From Tenacibaculum sp. 190524A05c (lineage in GTDB: Bacteria; Bacteroidota; Bacteroidia; Flavobacteriales; Flavobacteriaceae), in the NCBI RefSeq assembly GCF_964036595.1, contig NZ_OZ038523.1:834501-898500 (forward strand): a stretch of DNA of 64,000 nt, given 5' to 3'. The notes beneath the pieces are model-generated. The model searched no databases. It worked only from the letters and a program-made list of their open reading frames with translations, and had not been told where the DNA came from. This document shows positions 9,736-17,079 of this stretch, piece after piece. Within the stretch, counting starts at the first letter, position 1. Each line of letters opens with the position of its first letter. The position numbers were made by a program, and so were the translations under genes.

Positions 9736-10917
9736 TTAGTTGATTAAAAAGGCTTCTTTCCACTCAGTAGTAAAGTCCTTTTGATATGATTGAAGTACTA
9801 GTAAAGCTCCGAGTTTACCATAGAATAAAGACATATCTCTTTCTGTAAGTTCATTCAATATTCCTTCTTTTAAATATTGAACAGTTCTATTGATCCAATA
9901 TTCGTGAGCTTCTAAGTATTTTGTATCTCCTAAAAGTGAGTGTAATTCTGAAAATAATTGAGCAACGCCTGAAGAACCATGACACCAATGGTGATTTTCG
10001 ATTCCGGTTACATTCATTTCTTTTCGTTTAATTACATTTTCACCAATTAGTTCTATTAACTCATTGTACTGAGTATTTTTAGTGCATAAGTCTATTTTAG
10101 AAAGTAAGAAAATCAAGCTTAAATCGCTATTACACCATGCTAAACGATTATTTTGGTGCTCGATTAACTTACCTTCATCTAAATAAACTTTATGGGGTTT
10201 TATGATATGAATACCATCAACTTTGTAATTGGTATTTATGTGTTTCATGATTTTAGTGATGCACTTATCTATAATTGCATCATAAACGTTTTGTGCTCCG
10301 AATGCTTTTTTAGCATCGTTTAATATTTTTATAGTTGATAAATAACCATGAGGAAATCCAAAGTTAATATCACTGATATATGGATTGTCTGAAATCGTAC
10401 TAAAAAGTAATACAGACTCTTTTGACTTTTGATGAAGCTTATCAACTATTCCATTAAATAACTCTTTATTTTTTACTTTTAATAAGAATAATAATACACC
10501 TATCGATCCATGTAAAAAATCATAATTATCAATATCAATCATCTTAATTGCATACGCATATGCAATCTGACTTAAAACTGGAATTTGCTCTTTATACTCC
10601 TCATCTAACAAATCATTTTCTATCAATTTGGTTATTACAAAACCTAATCCTGAAATTCCTTCTGCATAAGAAGAGTCGTTTAGTAAATCACTACCTTCTG
10701 GGTTTTGAAGTGAATTAAAAATATCCATTAGAATATCTGTAATCTTATCAAAGTAAACTACCTTTTTAGTATCCATGTATACGAACATCAAGTAATATAA
10801 AACTCCCAGTTTACCTTGAACTAAACCTCCTGATAATTCATTCACAGGGTAGGACAAAATCTTTGAATTGTAATCGTTTATAATTTTATCTATAGTTATG
10901 TTTTCTTCCGTTATCAT
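9736..10917 (-). CDS. LanC-like lanthionine cyclase with intact zinc site
   Basis: A 393-residue protein with the alpha/alpha toroid repeats of LanC (LSGGLVQGKLGVL, SYAEGISGLGF, DFLHGSIGVLLF, FGFPHGYLST). Aligned by eye to NisC, the zinc ligands are Cys262 (LAWCNSD), Cys312 and His313 (HHWCHGSSG), and the catalytic His of the FxHG loop is His190. The Tyr that follows the first zinc Cys in NisC is Asn263 here. LanC enzymes add Cys thiols to dehydrated Ser/Thr to form thioether rings. Its ATG overlaps the stop of the upstream LanC-like gene (ATGA), indicating translational coupling and probably joint action of the two proteins. Confidence 0.88.
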   Translation of the reverse strand: MITEENITIDKIINDYNSKILSYPVNELSGGLVQGKLGVLYYLMFVYMDTKKVVYFDKITDILMDIFNSLQNPEGSDLLNDSSYAEGISGLGFVITKLIENDLLDEEYKEQIPVLSQIAYAYAIKMIDIDNYDFLHGSIGVLLFLLKVKNKELFNGIVDKLHQKSKESVLLFSTISDNPYISDINFGFPHGYLSTIKILNDAKKAFGAQNVYDAIIDKCITKIMKHINTNYKVDGIHIIKPHKVYLDEGKLIEHQNNRLAWCNSDLSLIFLLSKIDLCTKNTQYNELIELIGENVIKRKEMNVTGIENHHWCHGSSGVAQLFSELHSLLGDTKYLEAHEYWINRTVQYLKEGILNELTERDMSLFYGKLGALLVLQSYQKDFTTEWKEAFLIN

Positions 10918-12059
10918 TTTCTGAAGTTTAAAAAGTTGAGATATTCGTTTTTAATGTCTAATTCCTTACATAACAGCGTTAAGCCAATTCCTAATATTCC
11001 TTGTGAAATTCCTAATTGAGCAAAATCGTAAATACCGTTATAGTAAGTATCGTATCCTGCCCAAACAGTATTATTATTTCCTTTGTCTAAAATCTTCTGG
11101 AACCAGTATTCTTTTGATTCTTTGAATGCATTTTTAGAAGTCAAACGATACATCATATCGAAAAATGCGTATAAGCCTGACGCTCCGTAGATCATATTCG
11201 CATCTCTAATATGGTTATCATTATCATCTTTATATTCTGCAGCATTCTCTAGAACCTCTATTCCTAATTCCGTCCAATACGAATTTTTTAAGGCGTTTCC
11301 TGCTCTGTAGAAAGTGTAACCAATACCTAAATCTCCGTAAGACAAATTGTGGTACTGAAGTTTATTGTTTTTATTAGCTGTTTGAGGAAACCAACAGGTA
11401 TGATCTCTATCTAGGTGTTTCTCTAGAAAATTAAGTCCTTTTGATATTAAGTTTTTGCACTCTTCTTTTCTAACGTTATGTGCATAACAATCAATTAAAA
11501 AAGAAATAACTCCTGCAACACCGTGATTATATCCTAATTCTACGTATGAATTTTCAGGTGATCTTAAGTCAAATAACCAATACGCTTGATTTTCATTTTC
11601 AATAGCTTTATCTATTACTAAATCTAATACTTGGTTTAGTTTTTCATTACTTATTTTTTCTGAGACGAAGTAATATTGAATTGGAGCAAAAACTCCTGTG
11701 ATGCTATCTAAATTTTCATCTTTTAATTGATTGGTGAATATTTCATCAATTAAAGAATTAAGATCATTTAAAATAAATTCTACTTCATTTGCTAATACAT
11801 TATTTTTGAATAAGATGTTTAAGTAGATTCCAGCTTCTATAATATCTTTTTGAGGTGATATACTTGTATAATTATCAGTAAGCATTTCAAGAGAATCCTC
11901 TATTAAACCAATAGATTTTTCTAACCATTCTTCTTTCTGAGTATACAGGTAGTTATAGTAATAGAATAAGGATTTTCCTAACAGTCCATTACTCACACCA
12001 ATACCATTAAGCTGGGTATCTTTCTGTAGACAATCTTGTATTTTTTCTAGTGTTTCCAA
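10914..12059 (-). CDS. Degenerate LanC-like protein lacking all zinc ligands
   Basis: A 381-residue LanC-family toroid. It keeps the structural glycine loops: IGVSNGLLGKSLFYYY (20-35), VELGYNHGVAGVISFL (173-188), LSYGDLGIGYTFY (239-251) and MIYGASGLYAFF (289-300). His179 of the NHG loop is present. However, the first zinc Cys is Ser240, and the Cys-His pair is Ile290-Tyr291, so no zinc site can form. It is therefore probably not a cyclase by itself; leader binding, scaffolding for the intact LanC encoded next, or immunity are possible. The annotated start is a TTG at 12059, 24 bp after the fourth precursor; no in-frame ATG lies between. The reading frame is intact, which argues against a decaying pseudogene. 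Confidence 0.85.
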   Translation of the reverse strand: METLEKIQDCLQKDTQLNGIGVSNGLLGKSLFYYYNYLYTQKEEWLEKSIGLIEDSLEMLTDNYTSISPQKDIIEAGIYLNILFKNNVLANEVEFILNDLNSLIDEIFTNQLKDENLDSITGVFAPIQYYFVSEKISNEKLNQVLDLVIDKAIENENQAYWLFDLRSPENSYVELGYNHGVAGVISFLIDCYAHNVRKEECKNLISKGLNFLEKHLDRDHTCWFPQTANKNNKLQYHNLSYGDLGIGYTFYRAGNALKNSYWTELGIEVLENAAEYKDDNDNHIRDANMIYGASGLYAFFDMMYRLTSKNAFKESKEYWFQKILDKGNNNTVWAGYDTYYNGIYDFAQLGISQGILGIGLTLLCKELDIKNEYLNFLNFRK

Positions 12060-12083
12060 TTTATGAAGTAGAATTATATTTTG

Positions 12084-12233
12084 TTATTCCTCTATTCCAC
12101 CATTACATGTTAAATACAAACATGAAAGTGGTCTTCCTTTTGCTCCTTTTACAGAGCTTAGTTGTTCATCTTGAAGCTTTACTAAAGCCTCTTTCTGAAG
12201 ATTTAGCTTGTTGTTTAATTTAATTTTCTTCAT
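12084..12233 (-). CDS. Divergent lanthipeptide precursor (49 aa)
   Basis: Starts MKKIKLNNKLNLQKEALVKL, the Bacteroidota class I lanthipeptide leader, then QDEQLSSVKGAKG and a core RPLSCLYLTCNGGIEE. The ATG at 12233 was chosen because it gives the same leader start (MKKIKL) as the three copies upstream; an in-frame ATG 42 bp further up would add a hydrophobic stretch without parallel. It differs from its neighbours in two ways: the leader ends in Gly-Ala (residues 30-31) instead of Gly-Gly, and the tail after CNG is only five residues. It keeps Ser37, Cys38, Thr42 and Cys43 at the same spacing as in the other precursors. Last precursor before the lanC genes. Confidence 0.85.
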   Translation of the reverse strand: MKKIKLNNKLNLQKEALVKLQDEQLSSVKGAKGRPLSCLYLTCNGGIEE

Positions 12234-12241
12234 CTCTAATT

Positions 12242-12300
12242 TTTTGGGAAAGAAAAGGATAAGGAAAATTATCACCCAATCCCTATCCTTATCCTTTCTA
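12242..12300 (-). terminator. Intercistronic stem-loop after precursor 3
   Basis: The arms AAAGGATAAGG and CCTTATCCTTT (11 bp, about 12254-12298 on the plus strand) form a strong stem in the gap between two precursor genes, followed on the minus strand by a pyrimidine-rich stretch. It could be a leaky terminator or an RNA-processing and stabilising hairpin that keeps precursor mRNA above enzyme mRNA. Confidence 0.55.
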
Positions 12301-12459
12301 TTACATATCGATCTTGTCTTCGCTGCTTCCGTTACAAGAGCTCCATAAACAAGATAAAGCTGCTTTACCTCCTTTTACTTCTGACATTTGATCTTCTTGT
12401 AATTTACTTACTGCTTCCTTGTTGATTTGTAATCCCTTAGTTAATTTAATTTTCTTCAT
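12301..12459 (-). CDS. Lanthipeptide precursor, third tandem copy (52 aa)
   Basis: A 52-residue precursor. The leader MKKIKLTKGLQINKEAVSKL-QEDQMSEVKGG carries the MKKIKL start and a double-Gly site at residues 30-31. The core is KAALSCLWSSCNG then SSEDKIDM. Core Ser36, Ser40, Ser41, Ser45 and Ser46 are dehydration candidates; Cys37 and Cys42 are thioether donors. The predicted product is identical to the next copy upstream except for one residue (Ser45 here, Asn there). The C39 domain encoded at 3423-5657 should cut after Gly31, giving a 21-residue core. Confidence 0.9.
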   Translation of the reverse strand: MKKIKLTKGLQINKEAVSKLQEDQMSEVKGGKAALSCLWSSCNGSSEDKIDM

Positions 12460-12496
12460 TTTGTTTTAATTTTAAGTGTGAATAATTTTTAAAAAA

Positions 12497-12534
12497 TGGG
12501 TAAAGAATGATTTGTTAATTGGGATCTTTACCCA
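12497..12534 (-). terminator. Intercistronic stem-loop after precursor 2
   Basis: Arms TGGGTAAAGA (12497-12506) and TCTTTACCCA (12525-12534) form a perfect 10-bp stem; on the minus strand it is followed directly by six T, so it resembles a Rho-independent terminator between two precursor genes. A weaker version (GGGTAAAG with CTCTACCC) lies in the preceding gap at about 12749-12782. Confidence 0.6.
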
Positions 12535-12551
12535 GTAAGTTTGATAAAATC

Positions 12552-12710
12552 TTACATGTCGATTTTATCCTCGCTATTTCCGTTACAAGAGCTCCATAAA
12601 CAAGATAAAGCTGCTTTACCTCCTTTTACTTCTGACATTTGATCTTCTTGTAATTTACTTACTGCTTCCTTGTTGATTTGTAATCCCTTAGTTAATTTAA
12701 TTTTCTTCAT
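12552..12710 (-). CDS. Lanthipeptide precursor, second tandem copy (52 aa)
   Basis: A 52-residue precursor with the same leader as the copies on both sides (MKKIKLTKG start, SEVKGG end at residue 31) and core KAALSCLWSSCNG then NSEDKIDM. Asn45 replaces the Ser found in the other two copies, removing one potential dehydration site while leaving Ser36, Ser40, Ser41, Ser46 and both Cys. The nucleotide identity with the flanking copies is almost complete in the leader and core and extends into the upstream leader region, which points to recent tandem duplication or gene conversion. Confidence 0.9.
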   Translation of the reverse strand: MKKIKLTKGLQINKEAVSKLQEDQMSEVKGGKAALSCLWSSCNGNSEDKIDM

Positions 12711-12800
12711 TTTGTTTAAATTTAAGTGTGAATATTTATTTGATAAATGGGTAAAGTATGTGTTAATAATGAGCCTCTACCCGATGAGTTTAAACTCTGA

Positions 12801-12959
12801 TTATAGCTCTAATTTCTCTTCGCTACTTCCGTTACAAGAACTCCATAAACAAGATAAAGCTGCTTTACCTCCTTTTACTTCTGACATTTGATCTTCTTGT
12901 AATTTGCTTACTGCTTCTTTGTTGATCTGTAACCCTTTAGTTAATTTAATTTTCTTCAT
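12801..12959 (-). CDS. Lanthipeptide precursor, first tandem copy (52 aa)
   Basis: The promoter-proximal precursor. Leader as in the other copies, core KAALSCLWSSCNG then SSEEKLEL. The tail differs (EEKLEL against EDKIDM), and several third-position changes in leader codons show it is the oldest-diverged of the three tandem copies. Double-Gly at residues 30-31. The transcript presumably begins in the 95 bp between this gene and the outer-membrane barrel gene, but no clean TAnnTTTG element was found there. Confidence 0.9.
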   Translation of the reverse strand: MKKIKLTKGLQINKEAVSKLQEDQMSEVKGGKAALSCLWSSCNGSSEEKLEL

Positions 12960-13054
12960 TTTATTTAAATTTTAATGTATTTGATTATGAGTTATTTATT
13001 TAAAGTCCTAAACTCTTATCAGACTATGTTTGCAAACAATATTTTTAATATTTT

Positions 13055-15457
13055 CTAATCTTTTGTTCTGTCTTTTTCGTCTTGATTTCCGAATTTTTTA
13101 CGCTTTACACGTACTTTCTTATTACCAAACTTGTACAATAATGATATCCTGAAACTTTGTGTATCGTAGTAATTTCTGAATGATACGTTTACATCATTAG
13201 TAACCCCTTCAACTCTTACTCTTTGACCTCTAAAAACATCATAAGCGTTTAGTCCTAGTTGCAAGTCTTTATTCATGAAAAAGAACTTTAAGCTTAAATC
13301 TAAATTTGAGGTTGCTGAAGTTGTGTAGATGTCATACACTCCTGGAAATGCATACCAGAAATTTGCACTAGCCATTACTCTCTTCTTACTATCTAATACG
13401 AAACTGTTATTTGTAGCTATGTACGTATTGAATCCACTCTCTCCTGCATTTGTAAAGTCTACCAAAGAAGTAGCATCACTATAATGAACATCTAGTATGT
13501 TTACGCTTTCCCACCATTTCCACTTCGAGAAAGTGTATGATTCAGTTAATCCGATTTTTACAGTTTCATAATAGTTTTGAGGAGATATTTCCTGAATATT
13601 AGTTACTGGATCAACTTGAGCTAACTGTTGAAACCCGTCAGTTACTTTAGAGAAGTATAATGAGCTAACTAATTTTTGTTTGTAAATATGAGTCAATGAT
13701 AAATTATCTGAAAATGATGGTTGTAGGAATGGATTTCCTCTAATAATCGTAAATGGATTTTGAACATTTTCAAAAGGATTTAAAAACTCAAATGAAGGTC
13801 TATTGATTCTTTGATTGTAGGCTAAAGAGAATATATTACTCTGATTAGCAATGTAGTTTACATTTAACGTTGGAAATATTCTACTGTAATCGTTAATATC
13901 AATCTGACTTAAACTTGTTGAGTTACCTTCTGTTTGTGTATTCTCAAAACGCAATCCTCCGTTTATAATCCACTGTTGACTTAACATTTTTTCAAGAGAA
14001 AAGTAAAGCGCTTGTGTATTCTCTTTATAAGTAAACATATCTGTTCTATTCGCATCTTGAACAGGAGTTCCAGAGGTTAGATCGAAAAACGCTAGAGCAT
14101 TGTTCGTCTTAGTAAAAGATAATTTACCTCCGTAGCTAAATTTCGCCCATTTTAAAGGAGATTCAATATCCATTCTTAGTGAGTAGTTATCGATGTCTTG
14201 GTCTCCAACATTATTCCCTATATCTAAACTTCCAGGAGTTACTGTATTGTTAACTTCACTAAACGTGTTATAAGTTCTCTCTTGATCATTTGTATAATTG
14301 AAGTAATCTAAATTGATTTCAACTTTGCTTATACTATCTACTTTGAACTCTGTATGTAGATTCAATGAATGTGTTGGCGTTTCTTCCAAATTATTAGAAG
14401 TTGTTCTTATGGTTCTTGATAATGCATTTGTAGTATTATCGAACACATTTACTCTATCATTTCGATTTACAGTTCTAAATCTTCCGTATGTTGTTAGGTA
14501 TTGAGCACCAATCAGGAAGTCCTTAGTAAAGTTATAGTCTAGAGATAATCTCGCACTAATTGATGGCTCGCTAAAATATCTTCTTGGATAAGTTCCTTCC
14601 CAAGTTTCTGTTGGAAAGAAAAATCTGTTTGTATCTGTGATAAGTTTCGATCCATTGGTATAGTATAAGTTACTTGATAAAGCAAACTTATCTTTTTGAT
14701 AATTAAAGTTTCCACTTAAACTTCCTCTACCATAAGTAGCTTGAGTATATACTCCACGTATTCTACTTCGCCATGAGTTTCTTCTTCCTTTTTTGTAGAT
14801 AATATTGATTAATCCGCTATTACCTTCTGATTCATATTTAGCAGGAGGATTTGTTATTACCTCAATACTTTTAATATCATCGGCTGAGATGGAACTTAAA
14901 AAGTTAGATACTTCTTGCTGTGGAATTTTAAGCAAACGCCCATTAATCATAACACGTAAGTTGTCTTTTCCTATCATAAAAAGTTCATCATTCTGTACTT
15001 TTATTCCAGGTGTTACACGAAGTGCATCAAGCATATCTCCTCCACTTGAAGACAAGGATTGTGCTACGTTAAATACAAGTCGATCACTTTTTCTGGTTAT
15101 TAAGCGTTTCCTCGCTTCAATAACAACTTCATCTAACTTATTATCTAACTCTTTGAGGACAATTATACCGAGATTGGATTTATCTTGGAGCGTGGAATAA
15201 TCAATAGTTTTCTTTTCAAATCCTATGAAACTTATAATTACATAATATTCATTACCAGATTTAACTTTCAGACTAAAATTACCTTCTTCATCAGTCACAA
15301 CACCTCCTACAATTTTATTATCGGATACTTGCTGTGCAACTACATTGGCAAAACTTATAGGTTCATTCTTTGAATCCACTACTTTTCCTTCAATAGTTTG
15401 TGCGAAAGCAACATTTAGGCATAACAATAAAACTGATATAAAGTGTATGATTTTCAT
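13055..15457 (-). CDS. TonB-dependent-receptor-like outer-membrane beta-barrel protein
   Basis: An 800-residue protein with a signal peptide (MKIIHFISVLLLCLNVAFAQ), a carboxypeptidase-regulatory-like domain (about 20-110, QTIEGKVVDSKNEPISFANV), a plug domain (about 125-215, with VTPGIKVQND and VITNPPAKYESEGNSGLINI) and a long barrel ending in charged residues. It matches the outer-membrane beta-barrel family (OMP_b-brl_3) rather than classical SusC. No SusD partner is next to it. It lies on the same strand 95 bp before the first lanthipeptide precursor, so it might take part in peptide traffic or self-protection, or merely be a neighbour. No clear terminator separates it from the precursors, so read-through is possible. 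Confidence 0.85.
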   Translation of the reverse strand: MKIIHFISVLLLCLNVAFAQTIEGKVVDSKNEPISFANVVAQQVSDNKIVGGVVTDEEGNFSLKVKSGNEYYVIISFIGFEKKTIDYSTLQDKSNLGIIVLKELDNKLDEVVIEARKRLITRKSDRLVFNVAQSLSSSGGDMLDALRVTPGIKVQNDELFMIGKDNLRVMINGRLLKIPQQEVSNFLSSISADDIKSIEVITNPPAKYESEGNSGLINIIYKKGRRNSWRSRIRGVYTQATYGRGSLSGNFNYQKDKFALSSNLYYTNGSKLITDTNRFFFPTETWEGTYPRRYFSEPSISARLSLDYNFTKDFLIGAQYLTTYGRFRTVNRNDRVNVFDNTTNALSRTIRTTSNNLEETPTHSLNLHTEFKVDSISKVEINLDYFNYTNDQERTYNTFSEVNNTVTPGSLDIGNNVGDQDIDNYSLRMDIESPLKWAKFSYGGKLSFTKTNNALAFFDLTSGTPVQDANRTDMFTYKENTQALYFSLEKMLSQQWIINGGLRFENTQTEGNSTSLSQIDINDYSRIFPTLNVNYIANQSNIFSLAYNQRINRPSFEFLNPFENVQNPFTIIRGNPFLQPSFSDNLSLTHIYKQKLVSSLYFSKVTDGFQQLAQVDPVTNIQEISPQNYYETVKIGLTESYTFSKWKWWESVNILDVHYSDATSLVDFTNAGESGFNTYIATNNSFVLDSKKRVMASANFWYAFPGVYDIYTTSATSNLDLSLKFFFMNKDLQLGLNAYDVFRGQRVRVEGVTNDVNVSFRNYYDTQSFRISLLYKFGNKKVRVKRKKFGNQDEKDRTKD

Positions 15458-15497
15458 AATTTAAATTCTTTAGGTATGAGATTTTCGGGGTATGTTT

Positions 15498-16148
15498 TTA
15501 AGCTAAATTCTTTTGAGCTAAATTGAACTGATGAGTTTTGATTTCAGCTGTATGAAGTAATAATTTCTTATTATCGTTGTAGAAATCGATTAATCCTTCA
15601 TAAGTCATACATACAGGAATAGTTTCAGACCCTAAATAGTTTACAGATTCTCCAATTACAGTGGCTTTAATCCCCATAGCCAGCATAATCCTTAATAATT
15701 TACTATCGCATTCTGCAAAAGCAATTGAGTTCTTATTTTTACATATTGGTGCAATCGCTTGAACCATTAATTTTTTTAATAAATTGATATTTCTAACATC
15801 CTTTTTAATTGCGAAACGTCCAATGTGCCAAATTGACTTTAACACTGTGTTTCCTGTAATATCTAAAGGACTAATTCCAAAGATTTTCTCTAATGGTAAC
15901 TTCGTTTTATAGTTCCATTTTAAAACTCTAATTGTTCCAAGAATTTCTCCGTAAGCATTTCTTGAGATGAATACCTCTGAATTATCCATGTAATTCACTT
16001 CTTCATTATATAAAGCTTCAATGCTTTCATAATAGTTAATCGGTAAACTTCCGTTTGAATGATGTTTGTAGTTTTCCAAAACAACGAATTCAGCTAAATC
16101 CATTATTTTGTTTCTTTCTTTGTTAATAAAATTGTTTTCTAGTAGCAT
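15498..16148 (-). CDS. GNAT-fold acyltransferase resembling LuxI/FeeM-type synthases
   Basis: A 216-residue protein. The layout follows the autoinducer-synthase/N-acyl-amino-acid-synthase branch of the GNAT fold: an N-terminal helix region, VFISRNAYGEILGTIRVLKW (like the LuxI strand ending in RLL), IWHIGRFAIKKD (like the ExSRFAV block) and a C-terminal part with IKATVIGESVNYLGSETIPV. These enzymes move an acyl group from acyl carrier protein or CoA to an amine. The real acceptor is unknown here. It is divergent from the LuxR-type regulator, and their shared intergenic region carries two 16-bp dyads. ATG at 16148 is used; a second ATG at 16103 (MDLAEFVV) is possible. Confidence 0.7.
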   Translation of the reverse strand: MLLENNFINKERNKIMDLAEFVVLENYKHHSNGSLPINYYESIEALYNEEVNYMDNSEVFISRNAYGEILGTIRVLKWNYKTKLPLEKIFGISPLDITGNTVLKSIWHIGRFAIKKDVRNINLLKKLMVQAIAPICKNKNSIAFAECDSKLLRIMLAMGIKATVIGESVNYLGSETIPVCMTYEGLIDFYNDNKKLLLHTAEIKTHQFNLAQKNLA

Positions 16149-16199
16149 GGTTGATATTTTTTACACTTTCAAAGCTACTTATGAATCAAAGCCTTAGCG

Positions 16200-16253
16200 T
16201 TACACAAAAGGGTAGTCCTGCATTTTACAAGGCAATTCTACCCTTTTGTGTAG
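16200..16253. promoter_or_regulatory. Two 16-bp LuxR-box-like dyads forming a long inverted repeat
   Basis: 16201-16215 and 16238-16252 are perfect 15-base reverse complements (TACACAAAAGGGTAG and CTACCCTTTTGTGTA). Each is also part of a 16-bp dyad of the form CTAC-n-C-nnnn-G-n-GTAG (16200-16215, with one mismatch, and 16238-16253). The centres are 38 bp apart. They lie between the divergent GNAT gene (start 16148) and luxR-type gene (start 16318). A related copy occurs at 17877-17892. Probably operators of the LuxR-type protein, hence autoregulation. Confidence 0.72.
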
Positions 16254-16317
16254 TTTTTAATTGTTTTATTGAGAAGTTTCATTAAATTTGATTGTCACCC
16301 GAAATTTAAAAGCCGAA

Positions 16318-17079
16318 ATGGATAAGAATGTGAATGATTTCTTTTCCTTGAAAAATAGTATTAATGCTATTTCTGAAGAGGATATAAATCAAACTAAAAA
16401 TTATCTGGCGCCAATTAGAGCATTTGCCAGAACTACGTATAAAAGCATATACATTATAGATTATGAAAAGAAAGGATTTGAATACGTTTCTGAGAATCCT
16501 TTATTTTTATCCGGTCATACACCAGAAGAAGTTGAAGAAATGGGATATGCTTTCTATTTTAAATATGTAATAGAAGAAGATCTTGATTTATTATTAAAGA
16601 TAAACACTGTTGGATTTGACTTCTATGAACAGCTTCCTGTTGAAGAACGATTAGACTATACAATTTCCTATGACTTTCATTTAAAGAATAAAGAAGGAAA
16701 GAAGATTTTAATAAATCAGAAACTTACTCCTTTATTTTTAACAAGAACTGGTAAGCTTTGGAAGGCTATCTGTATTATTTCCTTATCTAATGAGCAAAAC
16801 TCTGGAAATATAAAAGTGTATAAAAAAGGAGAGAATAAAATCTTTAAGTATAATCTTGAAGAGGAGTTTTGGAAAGAGGAAGAAAAGATTAGTTTAACAA
16901 CACGAGAAAAAGAAGTGTTGAGATACTCGGTACGAGGATTTACTATAAACGATATTGCCAAAGCAATTTTCGTTTCGCCAGATACAGTAAAATTTCATCG
17001 TAAAAAACTCTTCGATAAATTAGAAGTTGCTAATATATCTGAAGCAATAGTATTTGCTACAAATAATAAGCTTATCTAA
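16318..17079 (+). CDS. LuxR-type transcriptional regulator with PAS-like sensor domain
   Basis: A 253-residue protein. The N-terminal two thirds look like a PAS fold (SIYIIDYEKKGFEYVSENPL, then HTPEEVEEMGY and IEEDLDLLLKINT), and the C-terminus is a GerE/LuxR helix-turn-helix (SLTTREKEVLRYSVRG through DIAKAIFVSPDTVKFHRKKL). No receiver domain and no typical AHL-binding domain is visible, so the signal is unknown. The ATG at 16318 (MDKNVND) was preferred to an in-frame TTG at 16288. It is divergent from the GNAT gene across a pair of dyads and its last 4 bp overlap the convergent thiF-type gene. Confidence 0.85.
   Translation: MDKNVNDFFSLKNSINAISEEDINQTKNYLAPIRAFARTTYKSIYIIDYEKKGFEYVSENPLFLSGHTPEEVEEMGYAFYFKYVIEEDLDLLLKINTVGFDFYEQLPVEERLDYTISYDFHLKNKEGKKILINQKLTPLFLTRTGKLWKAICIISLSNEQNSGNIKVYKKGENKIFKYNLEEEFWKEEEKISLTTREKEVLRYSVRGFTINDIAKAIFVSPDTVKFHRKKLFDKLEVANISEAIVFATNNKLI

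Larger units (their letters stand above)
12301..12959 (-). repeat. Three tandem precursor-gene repeats (about 250-bp units)
   Basis: Gene starts repeat with periods of 251 and 249 bp (stops at 12301, 12552, 12801). Each unit holds a 159-bp gene plus a spacer with a stem-loop and a conserved TTTAAGTGTGAATA leader segment before the gene below it. Confidence 0.85.

Noticed and set aside
10914..12059. The second LanC-like gene as a pseudogene
   Set aside because: The frame is intact over 381 codons, the glycine loops are kept and the start of the next gene overlaps its stop, so it looks like a maintained protein despite missing ligands.
12960..13054. A promoter for the precursors in the 95-bp gap
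   Set aside because: No sequence fitting TAnnTTTG on the minus strand with a TTG at 17-23 bp was found, so none is annotated, although a promoter must exist there or upstream.
14805..15200. Long open frame opposite the barrel gene
   Set aside because: It is the antisense shadow of the plug-domain coding sequence and has no recognisable protein features.
13055..15457. The barrel gene as SusC
   Set aside because: It lacks an adjacent SusD, is shorter than SusC (about 1000 residues), and reads like the OMP_b-brl_3 type.
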